Assembly: GCA_965200355.1 (NCBI GenBank)
Contig: OZ241351.1
Span: 62,001-126,000, forward strand
DNA length: 64,000 nt
Direction: 5' to 3'
DNA from: Bin18 sp965200355
GTDB lineage: Bacteria > Desulfobacterota > Binatia > Bin18
Positions within the stretch are counted from its first letter, which is position 1, and the number at the start of each line of letters is the position of its first letter. Shown piece after piece: positions 1 through 6,983 of the stretch. The notes under the pieces are model-generated. The model was not told the DNA's origin, did not search any database, and saw only the letters and a program-made list of their open reading frames with translations. The position numbers and the translations under genes are program-made.

Positions 1-1253
1 GCGACGTGGCGGCCCGGTCCAAGGACGTGTTGGGCCGCGTCTACGAATACTTTCTGTCGCAGTTCGCCAGCGCCGAGGGCAAAAAGGGCGGCGAGTTCTA
101 TACCCCGCGCTGCGTGGTCAAGCTCTTGGTCGAGATGCTGGATCCGTATCACGGGCGGGTCTATGACCCCTGTTGCGGCTCCTCCGGCATGTTCGTCCAG
201 TCGGTCGCCTTCATTCGTGCCCATCAATCCGGCAACGGTCAGGGCAGGGCACTCCAGGGCGCTAAGGCCGACATCTCAATCTATGGTCAGGAGTCCAACT
301 ACACCACCTGGCGGCTGGCCAAGATGAACCTGGCCATTCGCGGTATCGAGGGCCAGCTCGCCCACGGCGACACGTTCCACAACGACCGTCACCCCGACTT
401 GAAGGCCGATTTTATCCTGGCCAACCCGCCCTTCAACATCTCCGACTGGGGCGGCGAACGGCTGGCCACCGACAAGCGCTGGCAGTACGGCACCCCGCCC
501 AAGGGCAACGCCAACTTCGCCTGGGTCCAGCATATCGTCCACCACCTGGCGCCGGCCGGCACGGCTGGCTTTGTCCTGGCCAACGGATCCATGTCGTCCA
601 ACCAGTCGGGCGAGGGACGTATCAGGAAAAGCCTGATCGAAGCTAGTCTAGTGGACTGCATGGTGGCCTTGCCCGGCCAGCTTTTCTATTCGACCCAGAT
701 TCCGGCCTGTCTGTGGTTTCTGGCCCGCAATCGCAAGAATCGGCCGGCCAGCGGCCGGCGTGGCGACATCCTGTTCATCGACGCCCGCAAGCTCGGTCGC
801 CTGGTAGACCGCACTCACCGCGAACTGACCGACACCGACATCGCCCGCATCGCCGCCACCTACTACACCTGGCGCACGCCCCCTTTTACTCCTCCCTCTC
901 CCCCGACTCCTCCTCCCTCTCCCTCGATTCCTACCCCCTCTCCCTTGAAGGGAGAGGGCTGGGGTGAGGGTGCCCGAAGTGAGCGCGCCCGAAGTCCGCG
1001 TACCCGAAGTCCGCGTGTCACCGCCTACGCCGACATTCCCGGTTTCTGCAAAAGCGCCTCCCTGGCAGAGGTCCGCAAGCACGGCTATGTCCTGACCCCC
1101 GGTCGCTACGTTGGCGCGGAGGCGCAAGAGGACGACGGCGAGCCGTTCGAGCGCAAGATGCACCGGCTGGTGGCGCAATGGAGAGACCGGCAATCCGAAG
1201 CAACGAAACTGGACGCAGCCATAGCGGCAAATCTACAAAAACTCGGGCTATGA
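1..1253 (+). CDS. hsdM: Type I restriction-modification DNA methyltransferase subunit, 5' end cut off by the window
   Basis: This is the HsdM N6-adenine methyltransferase subunit, which modifies the host DNA at sites chosen by HsdS. The frame is open to the left edge, so the N-terminal helical domain is missing. About 415 residues are visible (from a GTG at 6). The SAM-binding motif I is DPCCGSSGMF at visible residues 54-63 and the catalytic NPPF is at 140-143. The C-terminal part shows the family's PGFCKSA and TPGRYVG segments. Between YYTWR and the YADIPGFC segment, roughly residues 293-338, lies a low-complexity Pro/Ser/Arg stretch. It is encoded by a palindromic dispersed repeat and looks inserted in frame. 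The rest of the methylase reads intact. Confidence 0.93.
   Translation, partial: DVAARSKDVLGRVYEYFLSQFASAEGKKGGEFYTPRCVVKLLVEMLDPYHGRVYDPCCGSSGMFVQSVAFIRAHQSGNGQGRALQGAKADISIYGQESNYTTWRLAKMNLAIRGIEGQLAHGDTFHNDRHPDLKADFILANPPFNISDWGGERLATDKRWQYGTPPKGNANFAWVQHIVHHLAPAGTAGFVLANGSMSSNQSGEGRIRKSLIEASLVDCMVALPGQLFYSTQIPACLWFLARNRKNRPASGRRGDILFIDARKLGRLVDRTHRELTDTDIARIAATYYTWRTPPFTPPSPPTPPPSPSIPTPSPLKGEGWGEGARSERARSPRTRSPRVTAYADIPGFCKSASLAEVRKHGYVLTPGRYVGAEAQEDDGEPFERKMHRLVAQWRDRQSEATKLDAAIAANLQKLGL
886..1017. repeat. Palindromic GC-rich repeat plus three 15-bp tandem units inside hsdM
   Basis: Pyrimidine-rich runs lead into a palindrome at about 936-962 (CCCTCTCCCTTGAAGGGAGA core), followed by GGCTGGGGTGAGGGTG. 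Three units built on CCCGAAGT then occupy 971-1016 with a 15-bp period. The whole segment stays in frame and codes for a Pro/Ser then Arg/Ser-rich linker. Similar palindromes occur at 2831-3371, 19517-19652, 32180-32265, 35060-35215 and 58690-58745. Confidence 0.75.
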
Positions 1254-1423
1254 TTCTCAGCGACAAGGACCGCAGGACCGAGTTGTTCGCGAGTGGGGCA
1301 TTTATTGCGGCCTTCCAAGGCTTCGAGCAGCAGGCCGCCAAATGGCCATACGCGCCCTGCCCACTGTGGCCAAAAGCGCGGGACTGATGCGGTTGCCGGA
1401 AAGCTAGGCTTTGGGAGCGTGTC

Positions 1424-1843
1424 ATGAATATCAACACCGACTACCTTGACCGCTGCATCGAAACGCTGGAACGCGCGTTTGATCTGTTCCAGGATTACGG
1501 CCCGGGCGAGATTGAATATGATCTCTACCGCTCGGCTTGTGTCAAGGAATTTGAACTCATTGAAGAGCAGTGCGGCAGCCTGCTGCAAAAGCGGCTCCGG
1601 GAGTACTTCGCCAGCAACCGCGCAGTCGATGAACTCTATTTCAAAGACATCTTCCGTCATGCCGCCAAGCACACCCTGATTACAAGCGACCAGTGCGAGC
1701 GATGGCTGCACTACCGCGACTACCGCAACGACTCCGCTCACCGCTACGGCGAAGACTACGCCGAGGAAGTGCTGACCGCATTACCCACATTTATCGAGGA
1801 CGCAAAGGCGGTCTCCCGCGTGCTACAACAGTCAGACTCATGA
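1424..1843 (+). CDS. hepT: HEPN toxin of a HepT/MntA toxin-antitoxin pair
   Basis: A 139-residue all-helical HEPN protein of the nucleotidyltransferase-substrate-binding type, a probable tRNA or RNA endonuclease toxin. R101-NDSA-H106-R-Y108 matches the RX4HXY motif of HepT. R and H form the RNase site, and the Tyr is the residue that the partner MntA modifies with AMP units in the characterised Shewanella system. Its stop overlaps the start of the next gene (ATGA, 1840-1843), so the two are translationally coupled. It sits between hsdM and hsdS, an unusual place for a toxin-antitoxin module. The motif and partner make the call firm; the RNA target is unknown. Confidence 0.88.
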   Translation: MNINTDYLDRCIETLERAFDLFQDYGPGEIEYDLYRSACVKEFELIEEQCGSLLQKRLREYFASNRAVDELYFKDIFRHAAKHTLITSDQCERWLHYRDYRNDSAHRYGEDYAEEVLTALPTFIEDAKAVSRVLQQSDS

Positions 1844-2166
1844 CCCGGCAACTCAACGTTACACCCCGCCACCGGGAACAGCTTACCCGCCTGCTGCGCG
1901 AACATCTGCCCGGCGTAGAAGTGTGGGCCTACGGCAGTCGCGTCAACGGCAGAAGCCACGACGGCAGCGACCTTGACCTGGTATTGCGTGGCCCCGGTCT
2001 CGCCAAAATCAGCCCCACGCAACTGGCCGCATTCAATGAAGCAGTACAGGAATCCACCATTCCCTTTCTCATAGAAGCGCGGGACTGGGCACGATTGCCG
2101 GCAAGTTTTCAGCGCGAGATTGAGCGGGAATATGTGGTGGTGGAGGGAGGAGGAAGCGATCCGTAA
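1840..2166 (+). CDS. mntA: MNT-fold nucleotidyltransferase antitoxin
   Basis: A 108-residue minimal nucleotidyltransferase. The GS-X10-DXD motif is complete: GS is followed ten residues later by DLD in the segment GSRVNGRSHDGSDLDLVL. In HepT/MntA systems this enzyme neutralises the toxin by adding AMP to a tyrosine next to the HEPN active site. The ATG at 1840 overlaps the stop of hepT by four bases. The 3' end overlaps the first possible start of hsdS (2120), which suggests that hepT, mntA and hsdS are on one transcript. Confidence 0.88.
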   Translation: MTRQLNVTPRHREQLTRLLREHLPGVEVWAYGSRVNGRSHDGSDLDLVLRGPGLAKISPTQLAAFNEAVQESTIPFLIEARDWARLPASFQREIEREYVVVEGGGSDP

Positions 2167-2728
2167 TCCTTTACACATCCCGAGCGGGATAGGAAATATT
2201 CCTGTTGAATGGCGCTGGGCACGTCTTGAAGATGTATGCGACGGTATCTTCGACTGTCCGCACTCCACACCGAAACTTTCGGACTCTGGACCGCTCATGG
2301 TGCGTACTCAAGACATCCTGTCTGGCGTATTTCGGACAGATCAAGCGGGCCATGTCTCGGAAGAAACATATCGAGAACGGACAAAACGTGCTGAACCAAC
2401 TCACGGCGACCTCTTCTATAGTCGTGAAGGAACCTACTTTGGAATTGCAGCGGAAGTGCCCCAGAATAACCGCGTATGCCTCGGACAACGGATGGTTCTG
2501 CTACGCCCAAATTCGCAGGCGGTTGATTTCCATTATCTGCGTTTCTGGTTGAACAGTCCTGTGATGGAAGCTCACATTCATGGTTTCCGCGATGGCTCAG
2601 TGGCAGAGCGACTCAACTTGCCGACAATACGAGTCTTGCCCGTTTTATTGCCCCCCTCCCCGAACAACGCGCCATCGCCCCCATCCTCGGCACCCTCGAC
2701 GACAAGATTGAATGCAATCGCCGCATGA
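2120..2728 (+). CDS. hsdS: Type I specificity subunit, N-terminal part (frameshifted)
   Basis: This 202-residue frame carries the first target-recognition domain of HsdS (WRWARLEDVCDGIFDCPHST onward). Near 2651-2656 the frame leaves the family consensus. It reads LLPPSPNNAPSPP, where one more C in the C6 run would give LPPLPEQRAIAPILGTL and join directly to the following frame. The start is uncertain. ATGs at 2120 and 2132 lie inside mntA, whereas a strong AGGAGG at about 2147 precedes an in-frame ATC at 2159. The frame ends by overlapping the ATG at 2725 (ATGA). The C run could be a phase-variable site, a fixed mutation or an assembly error. Confidence 0.85.
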   Translation: MSGNMWWWREEEAIRNPLHIPSGIGNIPVEWRWARLEDVCDGIFDCPHSTPKLSDSGPLMVRTQDILSGVFRTDQAGHVSEETYRERTKRAEPTHGDLFYSREGTYFGIAAEVPQNNRVCLGQRMVLLRPNSQAVDFHYLRFWLNSPVMEAHIHGFRDGSVAERLNLPTIRVLPVLLPPSPNNAPSPPSSAPSTTRLNAIAA

Positions 2729-4014
2729 ACGAAACGCTCGAAGACATGGCCCACGCCCTCTTCAAGAGTTGGTTCATCGACTTCGACCCCGTTCATGCTA
2801 AAGTCGCCCTCCGCCGCCACGCCGCCGCCTCAATCACTCCCCCCTTGAGGGGGAGTCGGCACGCCCAGGGCGTCAGCCCGCCGGCGCGCCGGTGGGGGGA
2901 CATCAAACGCTACTACTCCCCGCAAACCCTCCAAAAAGCCCGCACCCTCCGCCACCCCCAAACCGACGCCGAAGCCCTCCTTTGGTACTATCTCCGCAAC
3001 AAACAACTTGCCGGCCACAAATTCCGCCGGCAGCAGCCCATCGGCCCCTATATTGTCGATTTTGCCTGCCTGTCCCAAAAAGTCCTCGTCGAACTCGACG
3101 GCGGCCACCACGCCGCGCGGACAGCCTCCGATACGCGGCGAGACGAGTTTTTACGGGGCAAAGGCTACCGGGTGCTCCGCTTTTGGAATCACGAAGTTTT
3201 CGAGAACTGTTTCGGCGTGTTGGAGCGCATTTATGCTGCCCTGCCTCATCACCCTCCCCTTGAGGGAGGGTCGGAAGACGCCAGTCTTTCGGGGAGGGGG
3301 TCCCCCCCACCGCCTCAGCCGGCGCCTAGCGGCTTGGCTTCTGCGACTCCCCCTCAAGGGGGGAGTGATTGGACGGTGGAACGAGCACGGGCGTATCTGG
3401 CCGGGCTGGACCCAGGCATTGCCGCGTTGTTCCCGGACCGCTTTGTGGATTCGGAGTTGGGGGAGATACCGGCGGGGTGGGGGGTAAAGCCGCTAGGAGG
3501 GGTGATTGAGTTAGCCTACGGCAAAGCCTTGAAGGCAGCGGCGCGAAGAGGTGGAGCCATTCCTGTATACGGCTCAAACGGCCAAATCGGTTGGCACGAT
3601 AAGAAATTGGTAACGGGGCCAGGGATTATTGTCGGACGGAAAGGGAATCCCGGAGTAATCACATGGGTACAAAGTGATTTCTTTCCCATTGACACGACGT
3701 TCTATGTCGTACCCAAGGAAGGCAAGCAAAGTCTGTACTTTTTATTCTATGCCCTGGAAAGACAAGAGCTTGCGAACCTCACTGCTGATTCGGCCGTGCC
3801 TGGCCTAAATCGCAATCTGGCCTACATGAATGCACTACTTATCCCTGATGGCATGATAGTCGAGAGTTTTAACGATTATGCCAAGCCGCTTTTCACTCGT
3901 CGCCATCGGCTAGAAGAGGAGACCCGCACCCTGGCCGCTCTGCGTGACACGCTGTTGCCGAAGCTAGTGTCAGGAGAGCTGCGGGTTGGGGATGTTTCCA
4001 ATTACGCTCAGTAG
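2725..4014 (+). CDS. hsdS: Type I specificity subunit, C-terminal part, with an inserted DUF559 nuclease domain
   Basis: 429 residues. Residues 1-35 are the central conserved helix region of HsdS (METLEDMAHALFKSWFIDFD-type sequence). Residues 36-216 come from the inserted element at 2831-3371. Within it, about 62-173 form a DUF559 domain of the PD-(D/E)XK/Vsr-like superfamily, with IVDF, LVELDGGHH and RVLRFWNHEV. HsdS resumes with DWTVERARAYLAG and FPDRFVDSELGEIPAGW, followed by the second target-recognition domain and a C-terminal coiled coil ending LRDTLLPKLVSGEL. The nuclease has no ATG of its own, so it can be made only as part of this fusion unless an alternative start is used. Upstream, the first half of hsdS is out of frame by one base. 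A half-size S subunit starting at 2725 is conceivable but unproven. Confidence 0.88.
   Translation: MNETLEDMAHALFKSWFIDFDPVHAKVALRRHAAASITPPLRGSRHAQGVSPPARRWGDIKRYYSPQTLQKARTLRHPQTDAEALLWYYLRNKQLAGHKFRRQQPIGPYIVDFACLSQKVLVELDGGHHAARTASDTRRDEFLRGKGYRVLRFWNHEVFENCFGVLERIYAALPHHPPLEGGSEDASLSGRGSPPPPQPAPSGLASATPPQGGSDWTVERARAYLAGLDPGIAALFPDRFVDSELGEIPAGWGVKPLGGVIELAYGKALKAAARRGGAIPVYGSNGQIGWHDKKLVTGPGIIVGRKGNPGVITWVQSDFFPIDTTFYVVPKEGKQSLYFLFYALERQELANLTADSAVPGLNRNLAYMNALLIPDGMIVESFNDYAKPLFTRRHRLEEETRTLAALRDTLLPKLVSGELRVGDVSNYAQ
2831..3371 (+). mobile_element. 541-bp element with perfect 28-bp terminal inverted repeats carrying a DUF559 nuclease reading frame
   Basis: Positions 2831-2858 and 3344-3371 are exact reverse complements over 28 bases. 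The left end begins CAATCACTCCCCCC and the right end finishes GGGGGGAGTGATTG. Each end is itself a small palindrome (CTCCCCC-TTGA/TCAA-GGGGG). A second palindrome, CCCTCCCCTTGAGGGAGGG, lies at about 3251-3269 inside the right end. Between the ends one frame encodes a complete DUF559 domain. There is no obvious target-site duplication. The insertion is a net in-frame interruption of hsdS at the spacer between its two halves. No transposase is present. Confidence 0.8.
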
Positions 4015-4044
4015 CACAGTAGAGGTCCGGCAAGGAGATACTAT

Positions 4045-4803
4045 ATGGCGAAGAAACCAGAAATTATGACTAATCACTCCTGCTTAGACGAGGGAATGGT
4101 CAGCCGCTACAAACAGCGTATGGAGGATATAGTCCATCGGTTGGAGTCGATAGACGCAGTCATGGAGCGGAGAACTAACCTTCTTTACTACCAGACGGCA
4201 GTAGAATTCGTTTACCTCCAATTTCGTCTGATCTTAGAGAACATCGCTACATTGTGGCTGGAGGCCGCAGGAGAAGAGAAGAAACAGGCTGTCGAAAACA
4301 TCGTACGAAATGAGTGGAACGCGAAGGAAATTCTCGCAGCATTATCGAAGATAAATCCTAACTTCTATCCTACCGTACCAAACAGGCTTCAACCTGACGA
4401 CGAAACTAAAAAGCAATTGCCCAAAGAAATGCAAAGCCAATTCAGAGGAAAGATTGAGAATGTTGAGGCCAGCAACTATCTCACGAAGGAACGATGGATC
4501 ACGCTGTATGACAAATCATCGCAGTTGGTTCATGCAGGAGTGTTTCAGACCAGCCTTCTGACCATGAAGCAAGCCAATAGTCTCCTCAACCAAGCCAGAC
4601 GATGGAGGAAGTTGATTTACGATCTTTTGCGTCATCATCGAGTGCTTTTGGGGGACGAGCGAGACGACTGGCTGATGGTAATAGCACAGCTAAATCCGCC
4701 GTCGCATGGAGGGCTGCCGCATCACAGAGTTCGTTCGGGAGGACAAGCTGGAGGCGGAAAACCACCTAGCGGCGACAAGGGACAAAGCTGCCTGAAAACA
4801 TGA
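4045..4803 (+). CDS. Hypothetical protein between hsdS and hsdR
   Basis: 252 residues, mostly predicted helix, rich in charged residues up to about residue 215. An AAGGAG lies before the ATG. Not recognised. The first 215 residues contain YYQTAVEFVYLQFRLILENIA, and QLVHAG occurs near 170. This is reminiscent of HEPN-like helical proteins but has no clear R-X4-6-H motif. The last ~37 residues are Gly/Pro/Arg-rich and look like read-through of another frame. A second small frame, ATG near 4707 to TGA just before 4800, overlaps this tail and could be the remnant of something else. Its position inside the restriction locus suggests an accessory or immunity-related role, which is inference only. 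Confidence 0.6.
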   Translation: MAKKPEIMTNHSCLDEGMVSRYKQRMEDIVHRLESIDAVMERRTNLLYYQTAVEFVYLQFRLILENIATLWLEAAGEEKKQAVENIVRNEWNAKEILAALSKINPNFYPTVPNRLQPDDETKKQLPKEMQSQFRGKIENVEASNYLTKERWITLYDKSSQLVHAGVFQTSLLTMKQANSLLNQARRWRKLIYDLLRHHRVLLGDERDDWLMVIAQLNPPSHGGLPHHRVRSGGQAGGGKPPSGDKGQSCLKT

Positions 4804-4931
4804 CCAGATTTACTGAATCCACGGTCGAAGACGCCGCCCTGGACTGACTCGCAAGCCTGGGCTGGAACAGCGCCCACGGCCCGGACATTGCGCCGGATAC
4901 GCCGGACGCAGAACGGAGCGACTACGGAGCG

Positions 4932-6974
4932 GTGGTGCTGGAACGGCGGCTGCGCGATGCGCTCGTCCGGCTCAACCCTACCCTGCCGCCTGAAGCCCTG
5001 GACGACGCTGTTCGTAGGCTGACCCACCCGGCAGGATCGACGCTCGTAGTCCGCAACCACGCTTTTCATCGGATGCTGGTCGATGGCCTGCCGGTGGAGT
5101 ATCGCACCGCCGACGGGGTAGTCCGCGGCGCACAGGCGCGGGTGATGGATTTTGATACGCCGGCCAATAACGACTGGCTGGCGGTCAATCAGTTCACAGT
5201 GGTGGAGAATAAACACGCGCGCCGGCCCGATGTGGTGCTGTTCGTCAACGGCCTGCCGCTCGGAGTGGTCGAACTCAAGAATCCGGTGGACGAAGAGTCG
5301 ACTATCTGGACCGCCTGGCAACAACTCCAGACCTATAAGACCGAACTGCCAACGCTGTTTTCGATGAACGCGGTCCTGCTGGTCTCGGATGGGGTCGAAG
5401 CCCGCATTGGTACGCTGACCGCGAGGCGGGAATGGTTCAAGCCCTGGCGCACGATTGCGGGAGAAACCCTGGCCGATTCGCATAGGCCCGAATTGCAGGT
5501 CATGCTCGCAGGCGTTTGCCGACCGGACCGTTTTCTTGCGCTGGTGCGCGACTTCATGGTGTTTGAGGACGACGGCAGCGGAGCCGTGGTCAAGAAAATG
5601 GCCGGATATCATCAGTTCCACGCGGTCAGGGTTGCCGTCACCGAGACGCTGCGAGCTGCGGGGTTGGAGTCAGTAGACGAACAGACTGCCGAGGGGTTTG
5701 GCCGCTATGAGTCGGGCCGCACCCCCGGCGGCAAGCCCGGCGACCGGCGTATCGGCGTGGTGTGGCACACCCAGGGGTCGGGCAAGAGCCTGACGATGGC
5801 CTTTTATGCCGGACGTATCGTGCGGGAACCGGCCATGCAGAATCCGACTCTGGTCGTCCTGACCGACCGTAACGACCTGGACGACCAGCTTTTTGGTACG
5901 TTCGCGCGTTGCCATGACCTGTTACGTCAGCCGCCGGTACAGGCAAAAAGCCGGGCGGATTTGCGCGCCAGGCTGGCGGTTGAGTCGGGCGGCGTGGTCT
6001 TTACAACTATTCAGAAGTTCTTTCCAGAGGAGAAAGGGGACCGGCACCCGTTGTTGTCGGAGCGGCGCAACATCGTGGTCATTGCCGACGAGGCCCACCG
6101 CAGCCAGTACGACTTCATCGCCGGCTATGCGCGGCATATGCGGGACGCCCTGCCCCAGGCTTCGTTTGTCGGCTTCACCGGCACGCCGATTGAGTTGCAG
6201 GACGCCAACACCCGAGCTGTGTTTGGCGACTACATCAGCATCTATGACATGCAGCGGGCGGTTGAGGACAAAGCGACCGTGCCGATCTATTACGAGAGTC
6301 GGCTGGCCAAGCTCTCCCTCGATGAGAGCGAGCAGCCAAAGATTGATCCCGACTTTGAGGAGGCGACCGAGGGCGAGGAGGTTGGGCGCAAGGAAAAGCT
6401 CAAGACCAAATGGGCGCAACTCGAAGCGGTGGTCGGGACCGAAAAGCGCTTGAAGCGCCTCACTCAGGATATTGTCACCCACTTTGAGCACCGCCTGGAA
6501 GCGCTCAATGGCAAGGCCATGATCGTCTGCATGAGTCGGCGCATTTGCATTGCACTCTACCGGGAGCTGGTGCGGCTGCGCCCGGCCTGGCAGGAGGAAG
6601 ACGACAAGGGGCAGATTGCAGTCGTAATGACCGGCTCGGCCTCCGACCCTCCCGCCTGGCAGCCGCATATTCGGACCAAGGCGCGGCGCGAGGCCCTGGC
6701 CAAACGCTTCCGGAACCCCAACGACCCGCTGCGCCTGGTCCTGGTGCGCGACATGTGGCTGACTGGCTTTGACGCGCCGAGCCTGCACACCATGTACGTG
6801 GACAAGCCCATACGCGGCCACGGCCTGATGCAGGCTATCGCTCGGGTCAACCGGGTGTTCCGGGACAAGCCGGGTGGGCTGGTCGTGGATTATCTGGGGC
6901 TGGCGCATGAACTGAAGCTGGCGCTGGCGACCTATACCCAGAGCGGCGGCAGCGGGAAAACCGCACTCGACTAG
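4932..6974 (+). CDS. hsdR: HsdR fragment with nuclease and helicase core
   Basis: 680 residues from a GTG, lying between the two premature stops of hsdR. The nuclease site is D100...E114-L-K116 (RPDVVLFVNGLPLGVVELK). Walker A is GSGKS at 282-286 and the DEAD-box-like DEAH is at 386-389. Later helicase motifs follow (MWLTGFDAPS, QAIARVNRVF). It lacks the first ~44 residues of HsdR and the C-terminal domain that contacts the methylase core. Whether initiation at 4932 is real is unclear. Confidence 0.85.
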   Translation: MVLERRLRDALVRLNPTLPPEALDDAVRRLTHPAGSTLVVRNHAFHRMLVDGLPVEYRTADGVVRGAQARVMDFDTPANNDWLAVNQFTVVENKHARRPDVVLFVNGLPLGVVELKNPVDEESTIWTAWQQLQTYKTELPTLFSMNAVLLVSDGVEARIGTLTARREWFKPWRTIAGETLADSHRPELQVMLAGVCRPDRFLALVRDFMVFEDDGSGAVVKKMAGYHQFHAVRVAVTETLRAAGLESVDEQTAEGFGRYESGRTPGGKPGDRRIGVVWHTQGSGKSLTMAFYAGRIVREPAMQNPTLVVLTDRNDLDDQLFGTFARCHDLLRQPPVQAKSRADLRARLAVESGGVVFTTIQKFFPEEKGDRHPLLSERRNIVVIADEAHRSQYDFIAGYARHMRDALPQASFVGFTGTPIELQDANTRAVFGDYISIYDMQRAVEDKATVPIYYESRLAKLSLDESEQPKIDPDFEEATEGEEVGRKEKLKTKWAQLEAVVGTEKRLKRLTQDIVTHFEHRLEALNGKAMIVCMSRRICIALYRELVRLRPAWQEEDDKGQIAVVMTGSASDPPAWQPHIRTKARREALAKRFRNPNDPLRLVLVRDMWLTGFDAPSLHTMYVDKPIRGHGLMQAIARVNRVFRDKPGGLVVDYLGLAHELKLALATYTQSGGSGKTALD

Positions 6975-6983
6975 GAGCAGGCG

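Noticed and set aside
648..1193. Leftward frame of 181 codons opposite hsdM
   Set aside because: It is the complementary shadow of hsdM and the palindromic repeat; no homology or ribosome-binding site.
886..3371. The repeats as an insertion sequence with its own transposase
   Set aside because: No transposase frame is present; only the DUF559 domain is encoded.
4845..6974. Alternative genetic code (TGA read as Trp, TAG as Gln) to explain hsdR
   Set aside because: TGA and TAG end many intact genes in the window (for example TGA for the Rieske oxygenase and nitrilase-fold genes), so general recoding is not credible.
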